Shown piece after piece: positions 1 through 8,851 of a stretch of 64,000 nt of DNA. The notes under the pieces are model-generated. The model saw only the letters and a list, made by a program, of their open reading frames with translations, made no database searches and was not told where the DNA came from. The translations under genes were made by a program, and so were the position numbers. Positions within the stretch are counted from its first letter, which is position 1, and the number at the start of each line of letters is the position of its first letter. This DNA comes from Candidatus Eisenbacteria bacterium (GTDB taxonomy: Bacteria; Orphanbacterota; Orphanbacteria; Orphanbacterales; Orphanbacteraceae): NCBI GenBank assembly GCA_016930695.1, contig JAFGGD010000034.1:62001-126000 (forward strand), read 5' to 3'.

Positions 1-936
1 CCGCCAACTGGGGGGACGTCCGCCGTGGGCTCTATGAGAGCGTGATCCGCTGGGCGTTGGTCCGCCTCGCCGACAGGCCGCCGAGCGCCCGGAACTGGCG
101 CCCCCACGTTCTCGTTTTCACGAGCGATCCGTTGCGGGAACTCGATCTGGTCCGCTTCGGCGACTGGTTCAGCCAGGGGAGGGGAGTGGTCACGGTCTGT
201 CGCCTGGTCGTCGGCGACCTGCTCAAGGACGATCTCGGTCTGGCGGAGAAGCGCCTCGAAATTCAGGAGATTCTGGACGCGGAAAAGCTCACCGCTTTCG
301 CCGAAGTGGACGTGGTGCGGGAACTGGTGGATGGGGTCGTTCAGGTGGCGCAGGCGAACGGCATGGCGGGAATCGCGAGCAACACGGTCCTTCTCGGTTG
401 GCCGGAGGAGGAGTCGCTCCAGGTGCAGTTCCTGAGGAGCATGCGCCGTCTGGAGGTCCTCAATAAGTCGCTGGTGCTGGCGCGGATCCGACCGAGCCGC
501 GCCTACCGCCGCGAGGGGGTGAGGCGGACGATCCATATCTGGTGGGGCGGGCCTGCAGAGGAACGGCGACCTGATGCTCCTCCTGGCGCACCTGCTGGCC
601 CGAAATCCTTCCTGGAGGGACGCGAGGGTCCGCGTGATGAGTGTCGCCTCCACCGAGACGGCCCGATCCCAAACCGAATCGTTTCTCGCCGGGCTGATCG
701 CGGAAATCCGGATCCGGGCGGAGACGGAGGTGATCCTCAAGCCGAAGGATACGACCGTCACGGAATTGATTCAGGAGAGAAGCAAGGACGCCGAGGTCGT
801 CTTCCTCGGGCTCGCCACGCCGGAGCGGGGCGAGGAGGCGGAATACGCCGGGCGTCTCGAAAAGCTCGCCGGGGATCTCCCGATGGTGTTTTTCGTCAAG
901 AACGCGAGCCTCTTCATCGGCGAGTTGATGACCTGA
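1..936 (+). pseudogene. SLC12-like Na-K-Cl cotransporter, C-terminal part, frameshifted
   Basis: This is the 3' end of a gene that begins before the window. From base 3 the reading frame encodes a cytoplasmic tail resembling the C-terminal domain of bacterial homologues of the SLC12 cation-chloride cotransporters, including WGDVRRGL near the start and IHIWWGG at about 531-551. Directly after IHIWWGG this frame loses similarity, while the frame starting at 553 continues the same domain (LQRNGDLMLLLAHLL and onwards) to the TGA at 934-936. One extra base in the G/C run at about 546-553 explains the switch. The break is either a real inactivating mutation or a sequencing or assembly error in a homopolymer-like run; the codons on both sides look intact, which favours a recent or artificial event. 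The family is inferred from domain resemblance only; no transmembrane part is visible here. Confidence 0.7.
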
Positions 937-1061
937 TCGGGCGACGCCGCCGGCCCTCGCCCCCCTTCCCGACGGAGGGCCGGTCCCCTTCGCCGGCGCT
1001 CCCGCCAGCGCCAAGATACGGTTCAAGGACGCGCCGCCCCTTCCGCCCGTGTCCTTTCTCT

Positions 1062-1090
1062 TTGACCGGGCTCGGCCGACGTGTTTCAAT
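1062..1090 (+). promoter_or_regulatory. Sigma70-type promoter for truA operon
   Basis: TTGACC (1062-1067) and TTCAAT (1085-1090) are separated by 17 bp. They lie in the 271-bp gap between the broken cotransporter gene and truA, about 115 bp upstream of the truA ATG. The rest of the gap (937-1061, 1091-1207) is GC-rich, with a small GGCGCC inverted repeat near 1109-1126 and no gene that I can support. Confidence 0.5.
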
Positions 1091-1207
1091 GCGTTTTTAG
1101 GGAGGAAGGCGCCTCCGCGGCGCCGAGAGACCGGCCGAGAACGCGCGCCGGGGAAGGTCGGCCCCCTCCCGGAAGAGCACCCCTTCTCCGATTCGTTCGG
1201 TTTACGC

Positions 1208-1969
1208 ATGTATATCTTCGGCATCGAAGTCCGTTTCGAGGGCACCGACTTCGCCGGCTGGCAGGTCCAGCCCGGCCGTCGCACCGTACAGGGGGAGATC
1301 GAGTGCGCCCTCGCCCGGCTTTTCGGCGGGCCGGTCCGCCTGCACGGCGCGGGGAGGACCGATGCGGGCGTGCACGCCCTCCGCGCCGTCGCCGCCTTCC
1401 ACGTCGAGACGGACCTGGACGCCGACACCATCGGCCGCGCCCTCCGCGCGATGCTCCCTCCGGATATCCTCCTCCTCCGGGCCGCCCCGGCGCGGGAGGG
1501 GTTCGACCCGAGGCGGCACGCCCTCTCCCGCACCTACCGCTATCGGATCCTCCGGGGCGCGGATCCCTTCCGGCGGCGTTTCGTGTGGGAACGACGGGGG
1601 GCGCTCCGGATCGAACCGATGGCCCGCGCCGTCTTCGACCTCCTCGGCGAGAGGGACCACACCTCCTTCGCCGCCTCCACGCGGAAGGGGCGGGAAAACA
1701 CGGTCCGGGTCGACCATGCTTCTTGGGAAGAAGAGGGAGACGAGATCCGTTTCACCATTACGGCGAACCGCTTCCTTCATCACATGGTTCGTAATATAGT
1801 GGGGACTTTCGTGGAGATCGGGAGGGGAACGCGCCTGTCGGACGGCATCGCCGGTCTCCTCGAGGCGCGGGACAGACGCCTCGCGGGACCGACCGCGCCG
1901 GCCCGCGGCCTCTGCCTCGTGGAAATCGATTACGGCGAAGGATGGGCCGCCCGCGGACCCACCGCCTGA
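1208..1969 (+). CDS. truA: tRNA pseudouridine(38-40) synthase
   Basis: This 253-residue protein is a TruA pseudouridine synthase, which isomerises uridines 38-40 in the anticodon stem-loop of tRNAs. The catalytic motif GAGRTDAGVHA places the nucleophilic Asp at residue 52. The later family motif RFLHHMVRNIVG is also present. The ATG at 1208 is chosen because the protein then begins with the usual first strand (MYIFGIEVRFEGTDFAGWQ). An in-frame extension to 1049 would add low-complexity sequence unlike the family. Length matches the usual 245-270 residues. It is the first gene of a same-strand series; the transaldolase gene follows after 12 bp. Confidence 0.95.
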   Translation: MYIFGIEVRFEGTDFAGWQVQPGRRTVQGEIECALARLFGGPVRLHGAGRTDAGVHALRAVAAFHVETDLDADTIGRALRAMLPPDILLLRAAPAREGFDPRRHALSRTYRYRILRGADPFRRRFVWERRGALRIEPMARAVFDLLGERDHTSFAASTRKGRENTVRVDHASWEEEGDEIRFTITANRFLHHMVRNIVGTFVEIGRGTRLSDGIAGLLEARDRRLAGPTAPARGLCLVEIDYGEGWAARGPTA

Positions 1970-1981
1970 GGAGGAGATCGG

Positions 1982-2635
1982 ATGAGGTTTTTCCTGGACA
2001 CGGCCAACCTGGACGAGATCCGCGAGGCGGCTTCCCTCGGTGTTCTGGCCGGGGTGACCACCAACCCGACCCTTCTGGCGCGGGACGGCGGCGACCCGAT
2101 GGAGAACCTGCGGGCGATCTGCGAGGTCGTGGACGGCCCGGTGAACGCCGAGGTGGTGGGAACCGACGCGGAGACGATCGTGCGGGAGGGGAAGAAGCTC
2201 CGTCTTCTCGGCGACAACATCTGCGTCAAGATCCCGATGAACAAGGAGGGGCTGAAGGCGGTGCACGCCCTCGACGCCGAGGGAATCGACACCACCGTCA
2301 CCCTGATCTTCAATCCCCAGCAGGCGCTTCTGGCGGCGCGCGCCGGCGCCACCTACGTCTGCCCCTTCGTGGGGCGCCTCGACGACGTGGGCTACGACGG
2401 CCTCGACGTGATCCGGGACATCGTCGAGATCTTCGAAACCCACGACATCGCGACGGAGGTTCTTGTCGCGAGCGTCCGCAACCCGATCCACGTCCTCGAG
2501 GCGGCGATCGCGGGCGCCGGGATCGCCACGGTGCCGCTGAAAGTTCTCGATCAGATGATCCGTCATCCACTGACCGACCGGGGGATCGAGCAATTCCTTC
2601 AGGACTGGAGGAAACTGGGGGTGGACATTGCGTAA
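1982..2635 (+). CDS. tal: Transaldolase / fructose-6-phosphate aldolase-like (small TalB subfamily)
   Basis: This 217-residue protein belongs to the short transaldolase family (TalC/FSA type), class I aldolases of the pentose phosphate pathway. The N-terminus [13 protein letters not shown] and TTNPTLL are typical. The Schiff-base lysine is Lys83 in the ICVKIP motif. Sequence alone cannot separate true transaldolase from fructose-6-phosphate aldolase activity in this subfamily; most bacterial members outside enterics behave as transaldolases. GGAGGAG precedes the ATG with good spacing. The next gene starts inside its last codons (TTG at 2628), so the two are probably translationally coupled. 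In this context it could help supply ribose 5-phosphate for the purine genes downstream. Confidence 0.9.
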   Translation: MRFFLDTANLDEIREAASLGVLAGVTTNPTLLARDGGDPMENLRAICEVVDGPVNAEVVGTDAETIVREGKKLRLLGDNICVKIPMNKEGLKAVHALDAEGIDTTVTLIFNPQQALLAARAGATYVCPFVGRLDDVGYDGLDVIRDIVEIFETHDIATEVLVASVRNPIHVLEAAIAGAGIATVPLKVLDQMIRHPLTDRGIEQFLQDWRKLGVDIA

Positions 2636-3884
2636 CCGTCTCGCCGATCGAAGCGGATCGATCGCGCGCGCTCTCTTTCTGCTCCTGTTCAGCTTCGGTG
2701 TCGGCGCCGCCGTGGTTTTCCTGCTCCTACGGGGAACGGAGCAAGGACCGCCGCGCTCCGGCGATGAGGGGGAGGAGCCGGTCGTCGAAGCGCGGCCCGC
2801 TTCGGGGTTCCCCCCGGCCGTCGAAACGGGAGTGACCGACGCGATCGATACCTCCCGGAGAAACGCCATCGTGACCGCCGCCGAGAGGGTGAGCCCGTCG
2901 GTGGTGACCGTCTCGGTGAAGAGTTACCGCGTCGTCCGCCAGACTCCCTTCGGCGGCAGCGGCGAACTCTTCTCCCAGTTCTTCCGCGACTTCCTCCCTT
3001 ACCGGGAATACGTCACGCCGGTGGCGAACATGGGTTCCGGCGTGATCATCAGTCCCCAGGGGTACGTGCTCAGCAACGCCCACGTGCTCGAGGGGGCGGA
3101 GCAGATCGAGGTCGTGCTCAGCGACGGCCGCGAGTTCGCGGCGGAACTGATCGGCACCGATCCATCCTACGATCTGTCGGTGATCCGGATCGAGGGAGAG
3201 GATCTCCCGGTGGCGCCCCTGGGCGACTCGGACGGCCTGGTGATCGGCGAGTGGGCCCTCGCCATCGGCAACCCTTTCGGTTACCTTCTGAACAACACGC
3301 AGCCCTCGGTCACCGTCGGAGTGATCAGCGCCGTGCACCGGGACGTGCGACCCGGCGACACGGGCCGCGGGATCTACAAGGACATGATCCAGACGGACGC
3401 CGCCATCAATCCGGGAAACAGCGGCGGACCGCTGGTGAACGCCCGGGGCGAGGTGGTGGGGATCAACACCTTCATCTTCACCAAGAGCGGCGGCTCCCTC
3501 GGCGTCGGCTTCGCCATTCCGATCAACACGGCGGGCCGGATCGTGGAGGAATTGATCCGATACGGCCAGGTGCGACAGGTCTGGGTCGGCGTGCGCGTGC
3601 AGGAGATCAACGCTCGCGCGGCGCGCATCCTCGGCCTCACGTCTCAGGACGGGGTCCTCGTCAGCTACGTGGACGAGGGGAGCCCGGCGCAGGAGACGGG
3701 AATCCAGGTGGGGGACGTGATCATCGCCGTGAACGGCGAGCGGGTCGTGGGGATCGAGGAGGCGCGTCGCGCGCTCTTCGGCGTGCAGGTGGGGGACACC
3801 CTCGACCTGGCGGTGGTCCGGAAGGGGGAGATGATGGGTTTCCGTCTCACCATGCGCGAACAGCCGAGGGGGCGGGAGCAGTGA
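2628..3884 (+). CDS. HtrA/DegQ-family periplasmic serine protease with one PDZ domain
   Basis: This 418-residue protein has an N-terminal signal anchor (about residues 13-35), a trypsin-like protease domain and one C-terminal PDZ domain (about residues 315-410). The triad is visible: His152 in SNAHVLEG, Asp182 in SYDLSVIR and Ser265 in [10 protein letters not shown] single PDZ domain with an uncleaved anchor resembles DegS, but the protease could also be a general quality-control HtrA. The start is TTG at 2628, overlapping the transaldolase stop. No other start keeps the hydrophobic segment at the N-terminus. Its last bases overlap the purB GTG in a GTGA arrangement, so a periplasmic protease sits inside a nucleotide-synthesis operon. 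Confidence 0.9.
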   Translation: MRNRLADRSGSIARALFLLLFSFGVGAAVVFLLLRGTEQGPPRSGDEGEEPVVEARPASGFPPAVETGVTDAIDTSRRNAIVTAAERVSPSVVTVSVKSYRVVRQTPFGGSGELFSQFFRDFLPYREYVTPVANMGSGVIISPQGYVLSNAHVLEGAEQIEVVLSDGREFAAELIGTDPSYDLSVIRIEGEDLPVAPLGDSDGLVIGEWALAIGNPFGYLLNNTQPSVTVGVISAVHRDVRPGDTGRGIYKDMIQTDAAINPGNSGGPLVNARGEVVGINTFIFTKSGGSLGVGFAIPINTAGRIVEELIRYGQVRQVWVGVRVQEINARAARILGLTSQDGVLVSYVDEGSPAQETGIQVGDVIIAVNGERVVGIEEARRALFGVQVGDTLDLAVVRKGEMMGFRLTMREQPRGREQ

Positions 3885-5179
3885 TCGCGCGGTACACCCG
3901 CCCCGAAATGGCGGCGGTCTGGAGCGACGAAAGGCGCTACGCCCTCTGGTTGCGGATCGAGATCGCCGTCGCCGAAGCGATGGAGAGGCGGGGATCGATC
4001 CCGCCGGGCGTGACGGAGGCCGTGCGGGCGCGCTCCCGTGTTTCCGCGGAGCGGATCGCCGAGATCGAGAGGGAGACGCGCCACGACGTGATCGCTTTTC
4101 TGGAGTGCGTCGAGGAGTCGGTCGGCGCGGAGGCGCGCTGGCTCCACCTGGGTCTCACTTCGTCGGACCTTCTCGATACCGCACTGGCGCTCCAGATCGC
4201 GGACGCGGCCGTCGTCGTCCGCCGGGAGGGCGCGGAACTCGCCGCCGCGCTCCGGGAGCGGGCGGTCCGCCACAAGCGGCTCGTCGCCGTCGGCCGCACC
4301 CACGGCATGTACGCCGAGCCGATCACTTATGGTCTAAAGTTCGCCCTCTGGTCCCTCGAGATCGAGCGGGGCATGGAGCGGCTCGAGCGTGCCTTGGAGG
4401 AGATTCGCCGCGGCAAGCTTTCCGGTGCCGTGGGGACCCTCGCCCACGTTCCGCCCGAACTGGAGGAGGAGGTGCTGGCGTCGCTCGGCCTTTCCCCCGA
4501 GCCGATCGCGAGCCAGGTGGTCCAGAGGGACCGCCACGCGGCGCTCCTCGCGGCGATCGCTCTCCTCGGAGCGTCGATCGAGAAGATGGCCACCGAGATC
4601 CGGAGCCTGCAGAAGAGCGACGTGGGGGAGGTGGAGGAGCCTTTTCGGGAGAAGCAGAAGGGTTCCTCGGCGATGCCCCACAAGAGGAACCCGATCCTCT
4701 GCGAGAACCTGGTCGGCCTGGCGCGGCTCCTCCGGAGCTACGTCGTTCCGGCGATGGAGAACGTGGCGCTCTGGCATGAACGGGACATCAGCCACAGCGC
4801 CGTGGAGAGGGTGATTCTCCCCGACGCCTTCACGCTTCTCGATTTCGCCTTGGCCCGCTTCACCGGCGTCGTTCGGGGCCTCCGGATCCGCGAGGAGCGG
4901 GTGCGGCGAAACCTGGAGGCGGCGAAGAGCGGCTGCGCCGCCGGGTCGGTCCTCCTCGCCCTCGCGCGGAAAGGGCTCGCCCGGCGCGACGCCTACCGCT
5001 TGGTCCAGAGTCTCGCCCATCGCGCCGAGGAAGAAGAACTCGATCTGGAGAGGCTCCTGTCGGAGGACGCCGAGGTCGCGGCCCGGCTCTCCGAGGAGGA
5101 GATCCGGGAAGCTTTTGATTGGAATCATCACGTCCGGCGCGTGGACGATCTCTTCCGGCGCGCGGGGATCGAGGGATGA
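3881..5179 (+). CDS. purB: Adenylosuccinate lyase
   Basis: This 432-residue protein is a fumarase/aspartase-superfamily lyase. It catalyses two purine steps: SAICAR to AICAR, and adenylosuccinate to AMP. The superfamily signature GSSAMPHKRNP lies at residues 261-271, with the catalytic serine in its flexible loop. The second conserved region, RTHGMYAEPITYG, starts at residue 139 with the general-acid His141. The start is the GTG at 3881, giving [17 protein letters not shown], the normal N-terminus of the short PurB class. It overlaps the upstream stop by 4 nt, and its own TGA overlaps the purL ATG. Length matches B. subtilis-type PurB. Confidence 0.96.
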   Translation: MIARYTRPEMAAVWSDERRYALWLRIEIAVAEAMERRGSIPPGVTEAVRARSRVSAERIAEIERETRHDVIAFLECVEESVGAEARWLHLGLTSSDLLDTALALQIADAAVVVRREGAELAAALRERAVRHKRLVAVGRTHGMYAEPITYGLKFALWSLEIERGMERLERALEEIRRGKLSGAVGTLAHVPPELEEEVLASLGLSPEPIASQVVQRDRHAALLAAIALLGASIEKMATEIRSLQKSDVGEVEEPFREKQKGSSAMPHKRNPILCENLVGLARLLRSYVVPAMENVALWHERDISHSAVERVILPDAFTLLDFALARFTGVVRGLRIREERVRRNLEAAKSGCAAGSVLLALARKGLARRDAYRLVQSLAHRAEEEELDLERLLSEDAEVAARLSEEEIREAFDWNHHVRRVDDLFRRAGIEG

Positions 5180-7482
5180 GCGGGCGGGTTTGGCGGCAGG
5201 TCATCGCGCTGACCCCCGATGAGAGGCGGCGGGTTGCGGTACTCCTCGGCCGCGAACCCACGCCGGTCGAGCTGCAGATTTTCGATCTTCTCTGGAGCGA
5301 GCACTGTTCCTACAAGTCGAGCCGGAACGCGCTGAAGACGCTCCCCGTCGAGGGGCCCACGGTGCTCCTCGGTCCGGGCGAAGACGCGGGAATCCTCCGG
5401 TTCACGGAGTGGGAAGGGCGGCGCTACGGGATCGTGGTGGCCCATGAGAGCCACAACCACCCCTCCCAGGTGGTGCCGATGGAGGGGGCGGCGACGGGGA
5501 TCGGGGGCGTGGTGCGGGACGTGATCTGCATGGGCGCCGAGGTGATCGGCGTGCTCGACCCGCTCCGTTTCGGCGATCCGGAGGGACGCCATTCCCACAG
5601 GAGCCGGGACATCGCCCGCGGCGTGGTGAAAGGGATCGCGGGATACGCCAATCCGCTCGGCGTGCCGAACCTGGGGGGCGATCTCTGCTTCGACGCCTGT
5701 TACGACGACAACTGTCTGGTCAACGTGGTCGCCGTGGGTCTCGTCGAGGAGGACCGGGTGCTGCCGAGCGCCGTTCCCGCCGCGGGAAGGAAGGGGGACT
5801 ATCGATTCGTGCTCGTCGGCAAGCCGACCGACGGAAGCGGGTACGGCGGCGCCACACTCGCCTCGGCGGTCCTGGAGGAGGAGCCCGGCGAGGAGCAGAA
5901 GGGGGCGGTGCAGGTACCGGATCCTTTCCTGAAACGTGTGCTGAACGTCGCCCTCGGCGATCTCTTTCGGCGCGCCGCGGAGCGCGGAATCGCTTTAGGA
6001 TGCAAGGATCTGGGGGCGGGCGGTCTCAGCTGCGTCGCCTCGGAAATGGCGGACAAGAGCGGGATGGGGGTGGAGATCGATCTGGACCGTCTTCCCCTCG
6101 CCGAGCCGGTGCCGGATTATGTGGCGGCGGTGGCGGAGACGCAGGAGCGCTACGGCCTCGCCGTCCCCGCCGGTTTCGTGGAGGAGACGCTCCGTCTCTT
6201 CAACGAGGAGTACGAGCTCCCGTCGATCTACCGCGGCGCGCGGGCGGCCGAGATCGGAAGGTTCACTGCTGAACGAGCCATGCGGATCCTCCGCGGCGAG
6301 AAGACGGTCTGCGACGCGCCGGTGGAGTCGATCACCTGCCCGGTCCTCCTCGACCGGGAGGCGCGCCCCGCGCCGGCGCCGCCGGAGGGTGTTTTCTCCT
6401 GGGACGGCGACGCGGCGGAGGCGCTCCTCGCAATGCTCGCCTCGCCGAACGGCGGCTCCGCCGAGCCCCTCTTCCGCTCCTACGACACGGAGGTGCAGGG
6501 GAGGGCGGTGATTCGCCCCGGCGAGGCGGACGCGTCGGTGATCCTCCCGATCCCCGGATGCCCCGTCGGGCTCGCCGCGACGGTGGACGGCAATCCGTGG
6601 TACGGCCGGCTCGACCCGCGCGCCGCCGGGGCGCTCGCGGTGGCCGAGGGGGCGCGCAATCTCGCCGCGGTCGGCGCCCGCCCTCTCGGCATGACCGACT
6701 GCCTCAACTACGGCAACCCCGAGGACCCCGAGGTGTACCACCAGTTCCTCGAGGGGGTGCGGGGGATCCGGGAGGGGGCGGAGGGGATCGGCCTCGCCGA
6801 GGATCCCGCCTCCCCCATCCCGATCGTGAGCGGGAACGTCAGCTTCTACAACGAATCGTCCCGGGGGAACGCGGTCGCGCCTTCGCCGATTCTCTGCATT
6901 CTCGGGATCGTGCATGACGCATCCCGGGCGGTGACGATGGGGCTGAAGCGCGGGGAGAGCCGCCTGATTCTCTTCGGTGAACGGTACGACGACCTCGGCG
7001 GCTCCCTTTTCGCGCGGGTCGTCGCCGGGAGCCTCGGCGGGCGCCCGCCCCTCTTCCGTTCGGACGAGGAGCGGCCGGCGATTCACTTGATGAGCGCCCT
7101 CGCCGGCGAGGGGAGGATCCGGGCGGCCCACGACATCGGCCAGGGCGGGTTTCTGGTCGCCCTCGCCGAGATGCTCTCCGCCGCGCGGGATTCCGAGATC
7201 GGCGCGCGGATCGACGCGGACCTCTTCGGGAGTGAAGTTTCTCTCGCGGCGCGTCTCTTCGGCGAGTCCGCCGGCTTCCTCCTCGAGGTCGACGCCGCCG
7301 AGGCGCCGGCGATCCTTGAGCGGGCGACGCGCGCCGGGATCCCCGCCTTCGGCATCGGCGGGACCGACCGGAGCGGACGGCTCCGGGTGGACCGGGCGGG
7401 GGCGGCGGCGGTGGATCTCCGGGCCGGGCGGATCCGCGAAACCCGTCGGGAGGCGCTCGCCTCCCTCTTCCCGGGGGTGTGA
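5176..7482 (+). CDS. purL: Phosphoribosylformylglycinamidine synthase subunit PurL (small type)
   Basis: This 768-residue protein is the ATP-dependent synthetase subunit of FGAM synthase. It is the small PurL that works in a PurLQS complex rather than the single-chain enterobacterial enzyme. The N-terminal signature SEHCSYK is at residues 41-47, followed by an AIR-synthase-type fold repeated twice. Motifs include ESHNHPSQVVP, GVVRDVICMGA and, in the second half, LGMTDCLNYGNPEDPEV and SGNVSFYNES. It lacks the N-terminal PurS-like and C-terminal glutaminase domains of large PurL, so it needs separate PurQ and PurS, both of which follow directly. Start and stop overlap both neighbours by 4 nt (ATGA upstream, GTGTGA downstream). 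Confidence 0.96.
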   Translation: MSGRVWRQVIALTPDERRRVAVLLGREPTPVELQIFDLLWSEHCSYKSSRNALKTLPVEGPTVLLGPGEDAGILRFTEWEGRRYGIVVAHESHNHPSQVVPMEGAATGIGGVVRDVICMGAEVIGVLDPLRFGDPEGRHSHRSRDIARGVVKGIAGYANPLGVPNLGGDLCFDACYDDNCLVNVVAVGLVEEDRVLPSAVPAAGRKGDYRFVLVGKPTDGSGYGGATLASAVLEEEPGEEQKGAVQVPDPFLKRVLNVALGDLFRRAAERGIALGCKDLGAGGLSCVASEMADKSGMGVEIDLDRLPLAEPVPDYVAAVAETQERYGLAVPAGFVEETLRLFNEEYELPSIYRGARAAEIGRFTAERAMRILRGEKTVCDAPVESITCPVLLDREARPAPAPPEGVFSWDGDAAEALLAMLASPNGGSAEPLFRSYDTEVQGRAVIRPGEADASVILPIPGCPVGLAATVDGNPWYGRLDPRAAGALAVAEGARNLAAVGARPLGMTDCLNYGNPEDPEVYHQFLEGVRGIREGAEGIGLAEDPASPIPIVSGNVSFYNESSRGNAVAPSPILCILGIVHDASRAVTMGLKRGESRLILFGERYDDLGGSLFARVVAGSLGGRPPLFRSDEERPAIHLMSALAGEGRIRAAHDIGQGGFLVALAEMLSAARDSEIGARIDADLFGSEVSLAARLFGESAGFLLEVDAAEAPAILERATRAGIPAFGIGGTDRSGRLRVDRAGAAAVDLRAGRIRETRREALASLFPGV

Positions 7483-8315
7483 CCGTGAGGAGAGTCCGGG
7501 TCGCCGTCGTCCAGTTCCCCGGCGTCAACTGTGAATTCGAAACGGCCCGCGCCCTGCGCGGCCTGAACGTGGACGCGGAGATTCTTCGATGGAATCGAAC
7601 CGAAGACCTTACCGATCGCTACGCCGGATTCGTCTTGCCCGGCGGGTTCTCTTATCAGGACCGGGTGCGTGGGGGGGTGATCGCTTCCCGGGAGCCGGTC
7701 CTGGAACGTCTCGCCGGAGCGGCGGCGCGCGGACTGCCGATTCTGGGGATCTGCAACGGGGCGCAGATCCTGGTGGAAGCGGGCCTGGTCCCGGGGACGA
7801 ACGTGGACCGGATTGAGGCGGCGCTCGCGCCGAACCGGATGCCCGGCCGCACCGGCTACCACTGCGACTGGATATTCCTGACCCATGCCGGCGGCCGTTC
7901 CTTCCTCTCCCGGGAACTGAAGGAAGGAGAGACGATCCCCCTCCCGATCGCCCACGGGGAGGGAAGGTTTGTGTCTGAAGATGCGGATTTCTTCGGGCGA
8001 CTCCGCGCGGCGGGACAGATTCCGCTTCTCTATGCCACGCCGGAGGGAGAGCCTACGGGGGAGTTCCCCTTCTGTCCGAACGGATCGGCCGTCGGCGCGG
8101 CGGCGGTCTGCAACCCGGCGGGGAACGTGGTCGCCATGATGCCCCATCCGGAACGGGCTGCCTGGCTGCATCAGGTTCCCTCGCATCTCCCCTCCGTCTG
8201 GGTGGGGGAGAAGGAAGATCTGCCGGCCAGAGGGCCGGAGGCGCTTTTCACGCCCGGTCCCGGGCTGCGCGTGCTGGCCGCTTTCGCCGCGGCGGCGCGG
8301 GAGGTGGTGACGTGA
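7479..8315 (+). CDS. purQ: FGAM synthase glutaminase subunit PurQ
   Basis: This 278-residue protein is the class I glutamine amidotransferase that feeds ammonia to PurL. Motifs are FPGVNCEFET near the N-terminus, the oxyanion-strand region GFSYQDRVRGGVIAS, the nucleophile Cys92 in LGICNGAQ, and the His/Glu pair in MMPHPERA near the C-terminus. It is longer than the B. subtilis protein (about 227 residues) because of extra sequence after the nucleophile elbow and a C-terminal tail. The GTG start at 7479 overlaps the purL stop, and the stop overlaps the ATG-less GTG start of the next gene. Confidence 0.95.
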   Translation: MTVRRVRVAVVQFPGVNCEFETARALRGLNVDAEILRWNRTEDLTDRYAGFVLPGGFSYQDRVRGGVIASREPVLERLAGAAARGLPILGICNGAQILVEAGLVPGTNVDRIEAALAPNRMPGRTGYHCDWIFLTHAGGRSFLSRELKEGETIPLPIAHGEGRFVSEDADFFGRLRAAGQIPLLYATPEGEPTGEFPFCPNGSAVGAAAVCNPAGNVVAMMPHPERAAWLHQVPSHLPSVWVGEKEDLPARGPEALFTPGPGLRVLAAFAAAAREVVT

Positions 8316-8851
8316 GCGAAGCTCTCTTTCTTCTCGTTCGCCTGCGCGTCCCCGACGTGACGGCGCTCACGGCGGAGGAAACGATCCGTAAGCGCGTCGC
8401 CGGCGGCGGGCGCCTCGTCCGGCTCGATCGCCTCGACCTGTGGGAGTTCCGGCACCGGGACGGGGCCGCCTTCCGGGAAAAGCTCGACGCGCTCGTCCGC
8501 GACTCCAATCTCTTCGTCAACCCGAACAAGCACGCCTACCGGATCACCGGCGATTACCGGCGCGGTTGGCGGGAGGGGGGCTATCTCGTCCTCGTCCGTG
8601 GGCGAGAGGATCTGGAAGGGAAAGTGGCCGAGGAGACCCTGGCCCGGCGCTACGCCATCGACGGGCTCCATGGCGTGCGTTACGGCGTCCTCTGGCGGAT
8701 GAAGCTGGAAGGGACCGGCGGCGCGGAGGGCTTGGCGCTCGCCGAATCGCTCGCCGTGACCCGCGCCCCCAAGGGGGGACTTCTGGTGAACCCGCACGTG
8801 CAGACCTGGTCCGTGGAGGCCGCCGTGGAGAGCGAGGAGGCCGAGGAGTGA
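8312..8851 (+). CDS. Tandem PurS-like protein (two PurS domains in one chain)
   Basis: This 179-residue protein lies exactly between purQ and purF and overlaps both by 4 nt. It contains two copies of a PurS-like alpha/beta unit, about residues 5-78 and 90-172. The copies share AEET (residues 21-24 and 105-108) and a matching end, FVNPNKHAYRI versus LVNPHVQTWSV, which corresponds to the LLANxxIExYxxE end of classical PurS. PurS is normally an 80-85-residue protein that forms dimers and bridges PurL and PurQ. A fused pair would supply both protomers from one chain. The identification rests on motif pattern, internal repeat and context, since overall similarity is weak. No other PurS is visible in this operon, although small PurL requires one. 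Confidence 0.7.
   Translation: MSEALFLLVRLRVPDVTALTAEETIRKRVAGGGRLVRLDRLDLWEFRHRDGAAFREKLDALVRDSNLFVNPNKHAYRITGDYRRGWREGGYLVLVRGREDLEGKVAEETLARRYAIDGLHGVRYGVLWRMKLEGTGGAEGLALAESLAVTRAPKGGLLVNPHVQTWSVEAAVESEEAEE

Noticed and set aside
1202-2869. Long open frame on the minus strand opposite truA, transaldolase and the protease gene
   Set aside because: Its composition is that of the reverse of GC-rich codons and it shows no family motif; the plus-strand genes explain the region. Many similar antisense frames occur across the window for the same reason.
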